Made by a program: the position numbers and the translations under genes | Shown here: positions 23,443 through 28,702 of the stretch, piece after piece | Position numbering within the stretch: the stretch's first letter is position 1 | Layout of the letters: each line of letters opens with the position of its first letter | Notes under the pieces: model-generated | What the model was told of the DNA's origin: nothing | Database searches by the model: none | Seen by the model: the letters and a program-made list of their open reading frames with translations, nothing else | Source of the DNA: a virus | DNA length: 38,579 nt | IMG/VR virus record: IMGVR_UViG_3300045999_007667 | Span: 1 to 38,579 of that record | Strand: one strand, 5' to 3'

Positions 23443-23526
23443 GAACGGCTGCATTGAGCAGCCCGAGAAAGGACGTTGACATGACACAGGGCGATGCCGG
23501 GTCTGCTCCAATGCTTGGTTCTGTGG
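23439..23526 (+). repeat. attC-like site 5 (family C, start codon in loop)
   Basis: The left arm is GTGAGAACGGCTGCATTGAGCAG and the right arm CTGCTCCAATGCTTG with GTTCTGTGG (23518-23526). GCATT/AATGC and GAGCAG/CTGCTC pair with one unpaired C on the right. The stem sequence differs from the standard site, but the shape and the bulge are the same. The loop holds ATG 23481. Confidence 0.75.
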
Positions 23527-23783
23527 CGAACGGTCAAGCGAACCTTGACGGTTGGATTCCGGTGACGGAGCGGCCGCCGGACGTTGAGAGATCGCCCCAC
23601 GGAAGCGTTGAGTGCATTGTCGCGTGCAGCACAGGGCTCGTAACGGCCATGAGGTACACGGAAAACAGGAACGCCAAGACCGAGAAGGGCCGCAGGCCGA
23701 GATGGGAGTGGAACTGGAGAGTGGCAACGTGGGAGGTCACCCACTGGATGCCGCTCCCGGCCCCGCCACAAGCCGACAAGTAG
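23481..23783 (+). CDS. Array unit 5: DUF551-type protein with attC-encoded N-terminus (100 aa)
   Basis: The ATG at 23481 is in the loop of site 5 and the frame passes through the core GTT. After the leader MTQGDAGSAPMLGS, the body has DGWIPVTERPPD and the ending VTHWMPLPAPP, the two halves of DUF551, a family of small phage and prophage proteins of unknown role. Unit 10 carries a second DUF551 copy with identical termini (GTTCTGTGG, CCACAGAAC), so the two share descent. Confidence 0.7.
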   Translation: MTQGDAGSAPMLGSVANGQANLDGWIPVTERPPDVERSPHGSVECIVACSTGLVTAMRYTENRNAKTEKGRRPRWEWNWRVATWEVTHWMPLPAPPQADK

Positions 23784-23835
23784 CCACAGAACGCCAGCGA
23801 TCAGCGGCTCGTCCGCTGCATCGCTTGGTTATGCC
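23784..23835 (+). repeat. attC-like site 6 (standard)
   Basis: CCACAGAAC (23784-23792), standard arms around CTCGT, then GTTATGCC (23828-23835). The two outer cores do not pair with each other; each pairs with the far end of its own unit. Confidence 0.8.
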
Positions 23836-23860
23836 GGGTTGATTCACAAAGGAGAAGCAG

Positions 23861-24199
23861 ATGAATGAAGTGAAAAACGCGATCATTCGCGGTGCAAAAC
23901 TCACGACTGAGGATCACGGTGTTTTGACCGCATGGATCGAACTGGACTACGGCGGCACAAGCCAGGGTTTCGGCGGATACGGCCTGTACCTTCCGAAGTC
24001 TTGCCGTCACCACTCGCTCACTGGCCCGGCTGGGCATTTCATCTGGCGGGTGTTGGAGATCGCGGACGTTGCCGAGTGGGGGAAGTTGGTCGGTAAGACG
24101 ATCCGGGTTCGTGGAGACCACGGCGGCGTGGAGGCAATCGGCCACATCGTCAAGGACGATTGGTTCTGTCCGCGAGAGGACTTCAAGGGATTGGCATAA
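23861..24199 (+). CDS. Array unit 6: small phage protein with GGYGLYL and KDDWF motifs (112 aa)
   Basis: The ATG at 23861 has AGGAG upstream. The sequence [20 protein letters not shown], then [16 protein letters not shown] and [12 protein letters not shown], is a pattern I associate with small conserved phage proteins of unknown function. The TAA overlaps the left core of site 7 (GCATAAC). Unit termini are GTTATGCC and GGCATAAC. Confidence 0.65.
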   Translation: MNEVKNAIIRGAKLTTEDHGVLTAWIELDYGGTSQGFGGYGLYLPKSCRHHSLTGPAGHFIWRVLEIADVAEWGKLVGKTIRVRGDHGGVEAIGHIVKDDWFCPREDFKGLA

Positions 24200-24244
24200 C
24201 GCCAGCGATCAGCGGCTCGTCCGCTGCATCGCTTGGTTCTCGCT
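24193..24244 (+). repeat. attC-like site 7 (standard)
   Basis: GGCATAAC (24193-24200), standard arms, GTTCTCGCT (24236-24244). The right core belongs to unit 7, whose far end is AGCGAGAAC, a nine-base match. Confidence 0.8.
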
Positions 24245-24271
24245 GAGTGGCACAATGTTACTGGAGACGAC

Positions 24272-24538
24272 ATGACCGAAAAACCTGTTGCCGAATCGCC
24301 AAAACTGCTACATGAGAAACTGCCTGCCGCAGACGGTGCTTTCGCGTGGTTCGCGGGCTGGTACGCGACCCGCCTGCACTGCATCAAGATTGCTGACACT
24401 GGCGGCACCGACAACGCCGGCCGTGCTGTTTGCGGCGCATGGTGCTACGAGAAACCAAAGACAAAGTACGCCGCTCGCCTGCTCGCAAAGGGAGTCCAGC
24501 GATGCAAGCATTGCGAGAGGATCGTTGCGGGTGGGTAG
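24272..24538 (+). CDS. Array unit 7: Cys-containing small protein (88 aa)
   Basis: The ATG at 24272 has GGAG 5 bp upstream. Cys residues occur as VCGAWCY and RCKHCERI, a possible treble-clef zinc site, and FAWFAGWYATRLHC lies in the middle. The function is unknown. A six-codon frame (ATG 24254) ends over the start in an ATGA overlap. Termini are GTTCTCGCT and AGCGAGAAC. Confidence 0.55.
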   Translation: MTEKPVAESPKLLHEKLPAADGAFAWFAGWYATRLHCIKIADTGGTDNAGRAVCGAWCYEKPKTKYAARLLAKGVQRCKHCERIVAGG

Positions 24539-24628
24539 CGAGAACGCCAGCGATCAGCGGCATCGAACACAGGAGACGACCATGACGAAAGAGGTAGATG
24601 AGATGTCCGCTGCATCGCGTGGTTCTCA
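24537..24628 (+). repeat. attC-like site 8 (standard stem, long loop with start codon)
   Basis: AGCGAGAAC (24537-24545), left arm GCCAGCGATCAGCGG and right arm CCGCTGCATCGCGTG with GTTCTCA. In place of CTCGT the loop is about 48 bases and holds AGGAG and ATG 24582. It shares its loop with site 1. Confidence 0.8.
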
Positions 24629-24902
24629 GCCGTTTGCGTGGGCGGCAGACATTCCCGGCAAGTTCGGTGCCGCACCTACGGTGCTGTTTGGACACACGGA
24701 AAAACTTGTGTGGAGCATTGCTGCCGCTGGTGGTGATGCGGTGCGGCCGTTTCCGCTCTACCGCTCGCCCGCGCTCACCGACGAGGAGCAACTTGCGATT
24801 GCATGGGCTGCCAGAGAGGCCGACGAGTGGGATGAGGAAGACACTCCAGAGGTCGCCGCACACGCCGAAGTGTTGCGCGGCTTGGCGAAGCGACTGTTCT
24901 GA
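24582..24902 (+). CDS. Array unit 8: PLYRSP/LTDEE-motif protein with attC-encoded N-terminus (106 aa)
   Basis: The ATG at 24582 is in the loop of site 8, with AGGAG upstream. The leader MTKEVDEMSAASRGS crosses the core into QPFAWAADIPG; FPLYRSPALTDEEQLAIAW follows. It is related to the genes at 21801 and 26241. Without the leader the unit has no in-frame ATG. Termini are GTTCTCAG and CTGAGAAC. The function is unknown. Confidence 0.65.
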   Translation: MTKEVDEMSAASRGSQPFAWAADIPGKFGAAPTVLFGHTEKLVWSIAAAGGDAVRPFPLYRSPALTDEEQLAIAWAAREADEWDEEDTPEVAAHAEVLRGLAKRLF

Positions 24903-24949
24903 GAACGCTGGCGATCAGCGGCTCGTCCGCTGCATCGCTTGGTTCTCAC
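24899..24949 (+). repeat. attC-like site 9 (standard)
   Basis: CTGAGAAC (24899-24906), GCTGGCGATCAGCGG, CTCGT, CCGCTGCATCGCTTG, then GTTCTCAC (24942-24949). Confidence 0.8.
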
Positions 24950-24965
24950 GGGCATGGAGAATGAC

Positions 24966-25178
24966 ATGAGCGACATAGCGAAAGAACTGCGAGAGAGATC
25001 ACTACGGGCAGAGCAGGAAGGTGAACCGTTGGCCTTGCTGGACGAGGCGGCCGACGAGATTGAGCGGTTGCGGCTTACCTCTGCCGAGCGGACGATCATT
25101 GAGTGGGCTGCTGGCTACCGAAGCCTGCATGCGGACTGTCGCGCCGCGCTTCGCGGGCTGCTGGAACGGACGAAGTGA
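24966..25178 (+). CDS. Array unit 9: small helical protein ending LRGLLERTK (70 aa)
   Basis: I chose ATG 24966 because GGAGA lies 5 bp upstream; ATG 24954 is an alternative. The sequence ALLDEAADEIERLRLTSAER is typical of small phage proteins with a DEAADEIERLR helix. The ending LRGLLERTK is shared with the gene at 21801. Termini are GTTCTCAC and GTGAGAAC. Confidence 0.6.
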   Translation: MSDIAKELRERSLRAEQEGEPLALLDEAADEIERLRLTSAERTIIEWAAGYRSLHADCRAALRGLLERTK

Positions 25179-25267
25179 GAACGCGAAGGATCATGAGCGG
25201 CGAGGAGCAAACATGACTACACCGAACGACACCAACGAGCCGTCTCTTGCATCCGCTGGTTCTGTGG
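25175..25267 (+). repeat. attC-like site 10 (family B, start codon in loop)
   Basis: GTGAGAAC (25175-25182), left arm GAAGGATCATGAGCGGC, right arm GAGCCGTCTCTTGCATCC, then GCTG and GTTCTGTGG (25259-25267). The loop contains GAGGAG and ATG 25213. The right arm has extra T and C against the left arm. Confidence 0.75.
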
Positions 25268-25647
25268 CGAACGAGACGGCCATCGACTCGCGGACGCTGG
25301 CGGTCAAACTTCACGCCGTCGCGGCTGCTGCCTGCTACAGCGATCAGGCGATTCGGGACTGGCTGCACATCGCGGCGAACCACATCGCTATCCACAACAT
25401 GGGCATCACCGGATACGGCCGATGGATTCCAGTGACGCAGCGATTGCCGCCACATGACGAGACGGTCTTATACACCTGCGATCTGGGGCCGAACGAAGGC
25501 TTTACGGATATTGAGTCTGGGCGGTGGGATGGCGCGAGAAATGACATGGGACAGCCAGCGATGCGTCCGGTGTGGGGCGACGTAGACGACTGGGGGCCGT
25601 GTTCTCACTGGATGCCGCTCCCGGCACCGCCCGAGACGAGCAAGTAG
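25213..25647 (+). CDS. Array unit 10: DUF551-type protein with attC-encoded N-terminus (144 aa)
   Basis: The ATG at 25213 is in the loop of site 10. The leader MTTPNDTNEPSLASAGS runs across the core into VANETAIDSR. A helical segment (LAVKLHAVAAAACYSDQAIR) precedes GRWIPVTQRLPPHDETVLY and the ending SHWMPLPAPP, the DUF551 hallmarks. It shares termini with unit 5. The role of DUF551 is not known. Confidence 0.7.
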   Translation: MTTPNDTNEPSLASAGSVANETAIDSRTLAVKLHAVAAAACYSDQAIRDWLHIAANHIAIHNMGITGYGRWIPVTQRLPPHDETVLYTCDLGPNEGFTDIESGRWDGARNDMGQPAMRPVWGDVDDWGPCSHWMPLPAPPETSK

Positions 25648-25698
25648 CCACAGAACGCCAGCGATCAGCGGCTCGTCCGCTGCATCGCGTGGTTAGCG
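25648..25698 (+). repeat. attC-like site 11 (standard)
   Basis: CCACAGAAC (25648-25656), standard arms around CTCGT, then GTTAGCG (25692-25698). Confidence 0.8.
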
Positions 25699-25715
25699 AG
25701 GAAATGGAGAATCAG

Positions 25716-25937
25716 ATGGTAATACGAGACGAGATCGGACGGACGATTGAAGTCGGGATGCGTGTCGGTTGCCGAAATACTGGAGAGCCTCGCGAAATGT
25801 CCAGGCGTGGGTTGACGCTGCTGGGGTACGAGCCAGATTCAGACCGGCCGTACATCACTGACGCTGGCAGATTTGGCTTGGCTCTCAAGGATCACCAGCC
25901 AGACATGGATCAGTGGATTGCATCGCACGTCCGCTAA
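25716..25937 (+). CDS. Array unit 11: small hypothetical protein (73 aa)
   Basis: I prefer ATG 25716, with GGAGA 6 bp upstream, over ATG 25704. The protein reads as a small beta-rich fold (IGRTIEVGMRVGCRN) with a later YITDAGRFGLAL. I recognise no family. The TAA at 25935-25937 lies in the left core of site 12 (CGCTAAC). Termini are GTTAGCG and CGCTAAC. Confidence 0.55.
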   Translation: MVIRDEIGRTIEVGMRVGCRNTGEPREMSRRGLTLLGYEPDSDRPYITDAGRFGLALKDHQPDMDQWIASHVR

Positions 25938-25981
25938 CGCCAGCGATCAGCGGCTCGTCCGCTGCATCGCTTGGTTATGCC
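25931..25981 (+). repeat. attC-like site 12 (standard)
   Basis: CCGCTAAC (25931-25938), standard arms, GTTATGCC (25974-25981). Confidence 0.8.
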
Positions 25982-26005
25982 AACGCCCGGAAAAGGACGA
26001 ATGAA

Positions 26006-26215
26006 ATGAAAGCAGATGGTGGCGAATACAGGATTACGGTCGGGCAACTCAGGAAGTTGCTTGACGGCGAACCGGACGACGCCGTTGTTGTTGTTCAAGG
26101 CACTGACGCATCTGGTGCGCCATGCACTAACTCGATCTACAAGGTGGCATGCGCCGCCGACGAGCGTTTTCTGTTTTTGTATTCCGGTGGACGGTGGCCG
26201 ACGCGAGACGCATAA
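26006..26215 (+). CDS. Array unit 12: small protein with TVGQLRKLLDGEPDDA motif (69 aa)
   Basis: The ATG at 26006 has AAGGA upstream. YRITVGQLRKLLDGEPDDAV is the opening of a small domain, seen in many bacterial and phage proteins, in which a helix is followed by PDDaxV and a strand (compare DUF6225-like proteins). Its function is unknown. The TAA is in the left core of site 13. Termini are GTTATGC and GCATAAC. Confidence 0.6.
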   Translation: MKADGGEYRITVGQLRKLLDGEPDDAVVVVQGTDASGAPCTNSIYKVACAADERFLFLYSGGRWPTRDA

Positions 26216-26300
26216 CGTGAAGGATCAGGAGCGGCGAACAATGAACACTGACAACACGCAGGACGGTGCCGAGCCGTCTCCTGCATCCGCTGGTTCTCAG
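26210..26300 (+). repeat. attC-like site 13 (family B, start codon in loop)
   Basis: GCATAAC (26210-26216), left arm GAAGGATCAGGAGCGGC and right arm GCCGTCTCCTGCATCC pair fully apart from the extra T and C on the right. GCTG and GTTCTCAG (26293-26300) follow. ATG 26241 is in the loop. Confidence 0.8.
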
Positions 26301-26576
26301 CCGGTGGCGTGGGCGGTGACGCAAAGCGAATGCTGGTCGGTTTACCTGAACTTGCTTGATGCCAACCGTGCGGCCACGCACGGGCTTGGAGAACTTGTCC
26401 CGCTCTACCGCGAGCCGCAGCCCACGCTCACCGACGAGGAGCGGGAGGCGATTGAACGGCTGTGCGAGGCCGTGACGGAGTATTCCGATATCGACCGCAA
26501 GGAGAACGGATGCCACGCCGACGATGACATGGCGGCGGTCGCTGTGGCACGCGGGCTGATGAAACGAATGGTCTGA
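26241..26576 (+). CDS. Array unit 13: PLYREP/LTDEE-motif protein with attC-encoded N-terminus (111 aa)
   Basis: The ATG at 26241 is behind AGGAG inside the loop. The leader MNTDNTQDGAEPSPASAGS continues into QPVAWAVTQSE, and later LVPLYREPQPTLTDEEREAI. It is a relative of the genes at 21801 and 24582. The unit has no in-frame ATG of its own near the start. Termini are GTTCTCAG and CTGAGAAC. Confidence 0.65.
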   Translation: MNTDNTQDGAEPSPASAGSQPVAWAVTQSECWSVYLNLLDANRAATHGLGELVPLYREPQPTLTDEEREAIERLCEAVTEYSDIDRKENGCHADDDMAAVAVARGLMKRMV

Positions 26577-26624
26577 GAACGCCAGCGATCAGCGGCTCGT
26601 CCGCTGCATCGCGTGGTTCTCACA
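26573..26624 (+). repeat. attC-like site 14 (standard)
   Basis: CTGAGAAC (26573-26580), standard arms around CTCGT, GTTCTCACA (26616-26624). Confidence 0.8.
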
Positions 26625-26642
26625 TGAGCAAGGGGAAATGGT

Positions 26643-26903
26643 GTGCTAGACCCAACAAAGCGGTGCCTGCACTGCACCTTCTATGACGACTTTGACTCGC
26701 TGTGCAAGGCGCATCCGCCGGCTTACGCTGGCGACATTGTTGACCAATACGGCGACAGGGTGAGCCACTATTCGCAGCCAATCATTGAGCAAGCGTGGGC
26801 TGAAACGTGTGGCGAATGGCAAGCCGCACAACCGGGCAAGACGGCGGAAGAGCGGCGGGCAGAGATTTTGTTTGCCGCCAAGTTGGGCAAACAGGACAAG
26901 TGA
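26643..26903 (+). CDS. Array unit 14: Cys-motif small protein (86 aa)
   Basis: A GTG at 26643 follows AAGGGGA. RCLHCTFYDDFDSLCKAHPP has a CxxC and a third Cys with a following His, a possible zinc site of the type seen in small phage proteins that continue with a CGEW segment, also present here. The function is unknown. Termini are GTTCTCAC and GTGAGAAC. Confidence 0.55.
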   Translation: MLDPTKRCLHCTFYDDFDSLCKAHPPAYAGDIVDQYGDRVSHYSQPIIEQAWAETCGEWQAAQPGKTAEERRAEILFAAKLGKQDK

Positions 26904-26991
26904 GAACACGCAGGATCAGGAGCATCGCATGAGTGATTCAACTACACCGCAGGACCACAAGGCGATGCCTCCTGCATCCGCTGGTTCTCAC
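26900..26991 (+). repeat. attC-like site 15 (family B, clearest stem, start codon in loop)
   Basis: GTGAGAAC (26900-26907), left arm GGATCAGGAGCATCG (26913-26927) and right arm CGATGCCTCCTGCATCC. GGAT, CAGGAG and CATCG all pair, leaving exactly two unpaired C on the right arm. GTTCTCAC (26984-26991) closes it. ATG 26929 starts at the base of the loop. Confidence 0.85.
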
Positions 26992-27276
26992 GCGGAATCC
27001 CAACTGGAGCGGGTTGCCGAAATCGTCCACTGCGCCATGCGGTGGTATCGCGAGGGCACCACAAAGAAGTGGCAGGGCGGCAACAGTTACGCCGAAGACA
27101 GGGCGAGGCTTGCGGCGCGGAGGATTGCGAGGATTTTTCAGCCCACGCTCACCGACGAGGAGCGGACGGCAGTCGGACGCGCCGCGATGCTGATTGACGA
27201 CACGGTGATTGACGACAGTGATCTGGCGCTGAACGACTACCGAGCCCTTCGCGGGCTTTACGAGCGGACAAAGTGA
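26929..27276 (+). CDS. Array unit 15: LTDEE-motif protein with attC-encoded N-terminus (115 aa)
   Basis: The ATG at 26929 is in site 15. The leader MSDSTTPQDHKAMPPASAGS crosses the core into HAESQLERVAEIV. FQPTLTDEERTAVGRAAML and the ending LRGLYERTK place it in the same group as the genes at 21801 and 24966. Termini are GTTCTCAC and GTGAGAAC. Confidence 0.65.
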   Translation: MSDSTTPQDHKAMPPASAGSHAESQLERVAEIVHCAMRWYREGTTKKWQGGNSYAEDRARLAARRIARIFQPTLTDEERTAVGRAAMLIDDTVIDDSDLALNDYRALRGLYERTK

Positions 27277-27365
27277 GAACGCCAGCGATCAGCGGCCCGC
27301 GACCGCTGACGAAACTACAACCAGACAGCGGCATCGCGGGTCCGCTGCATCGCGTGGTTAGGTGC
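27273..27365 (+). repeat. attC-like site 16 (standard stem with long nested hairpin)
   Basis: GTGAGAAC (27273-27280) and GTTAGGTGC (27357-27365). Inside the standard arms CAGCGG/CCGCTG the stem continues as CCCGCGA/TCGCGGG, then an inner CCGCTG pairs with CAGCGG. GTTAGGT fits the classical GTTRRRY core; the other right cores here do not. Confidence 0.75.
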
Positions 27366-27369
27366 TTTC

Positions 27370-27708
27370 ATGTTTGGATGGTTCAAGAAAAAGAAAACGC
27401 AGCCGGTGCGGATGGTTCAACAGCCGACATCGACAGACGACGGGCTGGCAACTTCGATTGCGCTTGGCTACGCCATGAATGACGGGATCGTCGGCGGCGT
27501 TATTGGCGGCAACATTGCCGGTGGACTCATCGGTGACGCCATGAACACATCTGAGATCGACAGGGCGACTCCAGAGGCCATGCCAGCAAGCGATTCAGGC
27601 TGGCAGCAAAGCGACGGCGGCTGCAACGCTGGCAGTGCGTATGACTCTGGCAGCAGCAGTTACGACTCTGGTTCGTATGACTCTGGATGCTCTGGCGGGT
27701 TCGACTAA
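27370..27708 (+). CDS. Array unit 16: glycine-zipper membrane protein with YDSGS repeats (112 aa)
   Basis: The basic start MFGWFKKKKTQP is followed by a Gly-rich hydrophobic stretch (GIVGGVIGGNIAGGLIGDAM), a glycine-zipper-like membrane segment. The C-terminus is low complexity, with repeated YDSGS and final GCSGGFD. It may be a small membrane protein with a disordered tail. Termini GTTAGGTGC and GCACCTAAC match over nine bases. Confidence 0.6.
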   Translation: MFGWFKKKKTQPVRMVQQPTSTDDGLATSIALGYAMNDGIVGGVIGGNIAGGLIGDAMNTSEIDRATPEAMPASDSGWQQSDGGCNAGSAYDSGSSSYDSGSYDSGCSGGFD

Positions 27709-27709
27709 T

Positions 27710-27718
27710 GCACCTAAC
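27710..27718 (+). repeat. Right boundary of array: left core of a last, incomplete attC
   Basis: GCACCTAAC is the complement of the start of unit 16. No matching right core with GTT follows before the next gene, so the array ends here and non-cassette sequence resumes. Confidence 0.6.
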
Positions 27719-27724
27719 TTGTCA

Positions 27725-27828
27725 TTATCCAGACCCGTATAGCGCAGCCCTCGCCGGATAACGCGGCGCGAAACCCACGCCACGCGGCCGCGAGACGGCA
27801 GAGGCCGGCGCTATCCGGACCCGGATAA
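27725..27828. repeat. Large imperfect palindrome to the right of the array
   Basis: TTATCC (27725-27730) pairs with GGATAA (27823-27828) and ATAGCGC (27739-27745) with GCGCTAT (27808-27814); the eight bases between the paired parts do not match. The loop is about 62 bases and GC-rich. It fills most of the 161-bp gap between units and the next gene. It could be a terminal attC variant, a replication origin element or a transcription barrier. Confidence 0.5.
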
Positions 27829-27869
27829 ACACAAAACCACATCACAAACGATACGAAACGGGACGAGAA

Positions 27870-28073
27870 ATGCAGGCCATCCTGAAGTTCACATTGCCAG
27901 ACGACCAAGCCGAGTACGACGCCGCCCGGCTCGGCCGCCCCGCGTTGCTGGCCCTGTGGGGGATCGACCAGCACTGCCGGTCGCTGCTGAAGCACGGTGA
28001 TCCGACGCCAGAGGAGAGGGAGTTGGCGGAAGAAATTCGGAGGATGATTCAGGCTGAACTGTTGGATGTATGA
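27870..28073 (+). CDS. Small protein (67 aa), paralogue of the gene at 21465
   Basis: It begins MQAILKFTLPDDQAEYDAAR and contains LLALWGIDQHCR, parallel to the 58-residue product of 21465-21641. An extra charged helix (TPEERELAEEIRRMI) ends it. It is the first gene to the right of the array. The function is unknown. Confidence 0.6.
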   Translation: MQAILKFTLPDDQAEYDAARLGRPALLALWGIDQHCRSLLKHGDPTPEERELAEEIRRMIQAELLDV

Positions 28074-28089
28074 CCTAGGAGTAAATCAG

Positions 28090-28392
28090 ATGATCATCGA
28101 CGTACCAAAACTGTTTCGACTCTGGCACACAGACCTGACAAACGAGGCCCTTGCCCGAGAAATGGGAGTCTCGCGGAAGTACCTCTGGCAGGTGCGAAAG
28201 CGGTACGGCCTGCCGGAGCGGAAGCACAAGCGCAACACCAACATCAAGGACCCGACGCAGGACGAGATCCGCGAAGCGTGCGCGAGGATCCGCGAGCGCT
28301 GGTCGAACGAAGAGCGCGAGCGGCGAACCTGCAGTTCAGCGCCGGGCTGGCGGCCGCCGGAATACTCTGCCCGGGCCACGTTTTGCTGTTGA
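28090..28392 (+). CDS. HTH-containing regulator-like protein (100 aa)
   Basis: I chose ATG 28090 because AGGAG lies 8-9 bp upstream; ATG 28066 in frame is an alternative. LTNEALAREMGVSRKYLWQVRKRYGLP is a clear helix-turn-helix. The segment DPTQDEIREACARIRERWSNEERERR recurs, diverged, in the gene at 30153 (TPERIRVAAAKIRAGWTEAERESR). It is probably a small phage regulator. Confidence 0.6.
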   Translation: MIIDVPKLFRLWHTDLTNEALAREMGVSRKYLWQVRKRYGLPERKHKRNTNIKDPTQDEIREACARIRERWSNEERERRTCSSAPGWRPPEYSARATFCC

Positions 28393-28423
28393 CACAGAGG
28401 CTACCGGGCTACACACTACGACG

Positions 28424-28702
28424 ATGCTGGAACGCGCCATCGTCGCCAAGGTGATCGCCACGGCCAAGTCGCTGGGGTGGTTCGCCGTGAAGATCCACGG
28501 CAACGCATACCAGATGGCCGGTCTGCCGGACGTTCTGTGCATCAAGGGCGGCCATGCGGTCTGGCTGGAGGCCAAGGTGCCGGGGAACAAGGCCAGTCCA
28601 GTGCAGTGCATGAGGATGAAGCAACTCACGTCGGCAGGCTGCCGGTGCGCCGTCGTGTACTCGGAAAAAGACGCCCGGCAGTTCTTGGAGAGCATTGGAT
28701 GA
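28424..28702 (+). CDS. VRR-NUC domain nuclease (92 aa)
   Basis: AGLPDVLCIKGGHAVWLEAK has the VRR-NUC PD-(D/E)xK core (Asp, then E-x-K), followed by SPVQCMRMKQL and a VVYSE strand. The domain alone makes up the protein, as in phage stand-alone VRR-NUC proteins that cut branched or flapped DNA, for example Holliday-junction-like structures. The TGA overlaps the next ATG. Confidence 0.85.
   Translation: MLERAIVAKVIATAKSLGWFAVKIHGNAYQMAGLPDVLCIKGGHAVWLEAKVPGNKASPVQCMRMKQLTSAGCRCAVVYSEKDARQFLESIG

Larger units (their letters stand above)
22170..27718 (+). mobile_element. Integron-like gene-cassette array (CALIN-like), about 16 units
   Basis: One-gene units, all on +, are separated by related imperfect palindromes. 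Each unit starts at a GTT and ends with AAC preceded by the exact complement of its own variable start, seven to nine bases in most cases. Neighbouring units differ in these bases, so left and right arms of one site often do not pair (site 6 has CCACAGAAC against GTTATGCC) while the two ends of one unit do. In integrons this follows from excision of circles whose attC must fold. The stems carry unpaired bases on the 3' arm. No intI gene is in the window. Homologous recombination between repeats cannot be excluded, but it would not explain the matched termini. Confidence 0.8.

Noticed and set aside
22170-27365. Repeats as a CRISPR array
   Set aside because: The spacers are 200-400 bp and each contains an intact gene with its own or an attC-supplied start. 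Repeat lengths vary and no cas genes are nearby.
22170-27365. Repeats as ordinary REP/BIME palindromes or terminators
   Set aside because: The bases flanking each palindrome vary between units but match at the two ends of the same unit, which REP elements would not require. There are no T-runs, and several genes start inside the hairpins.
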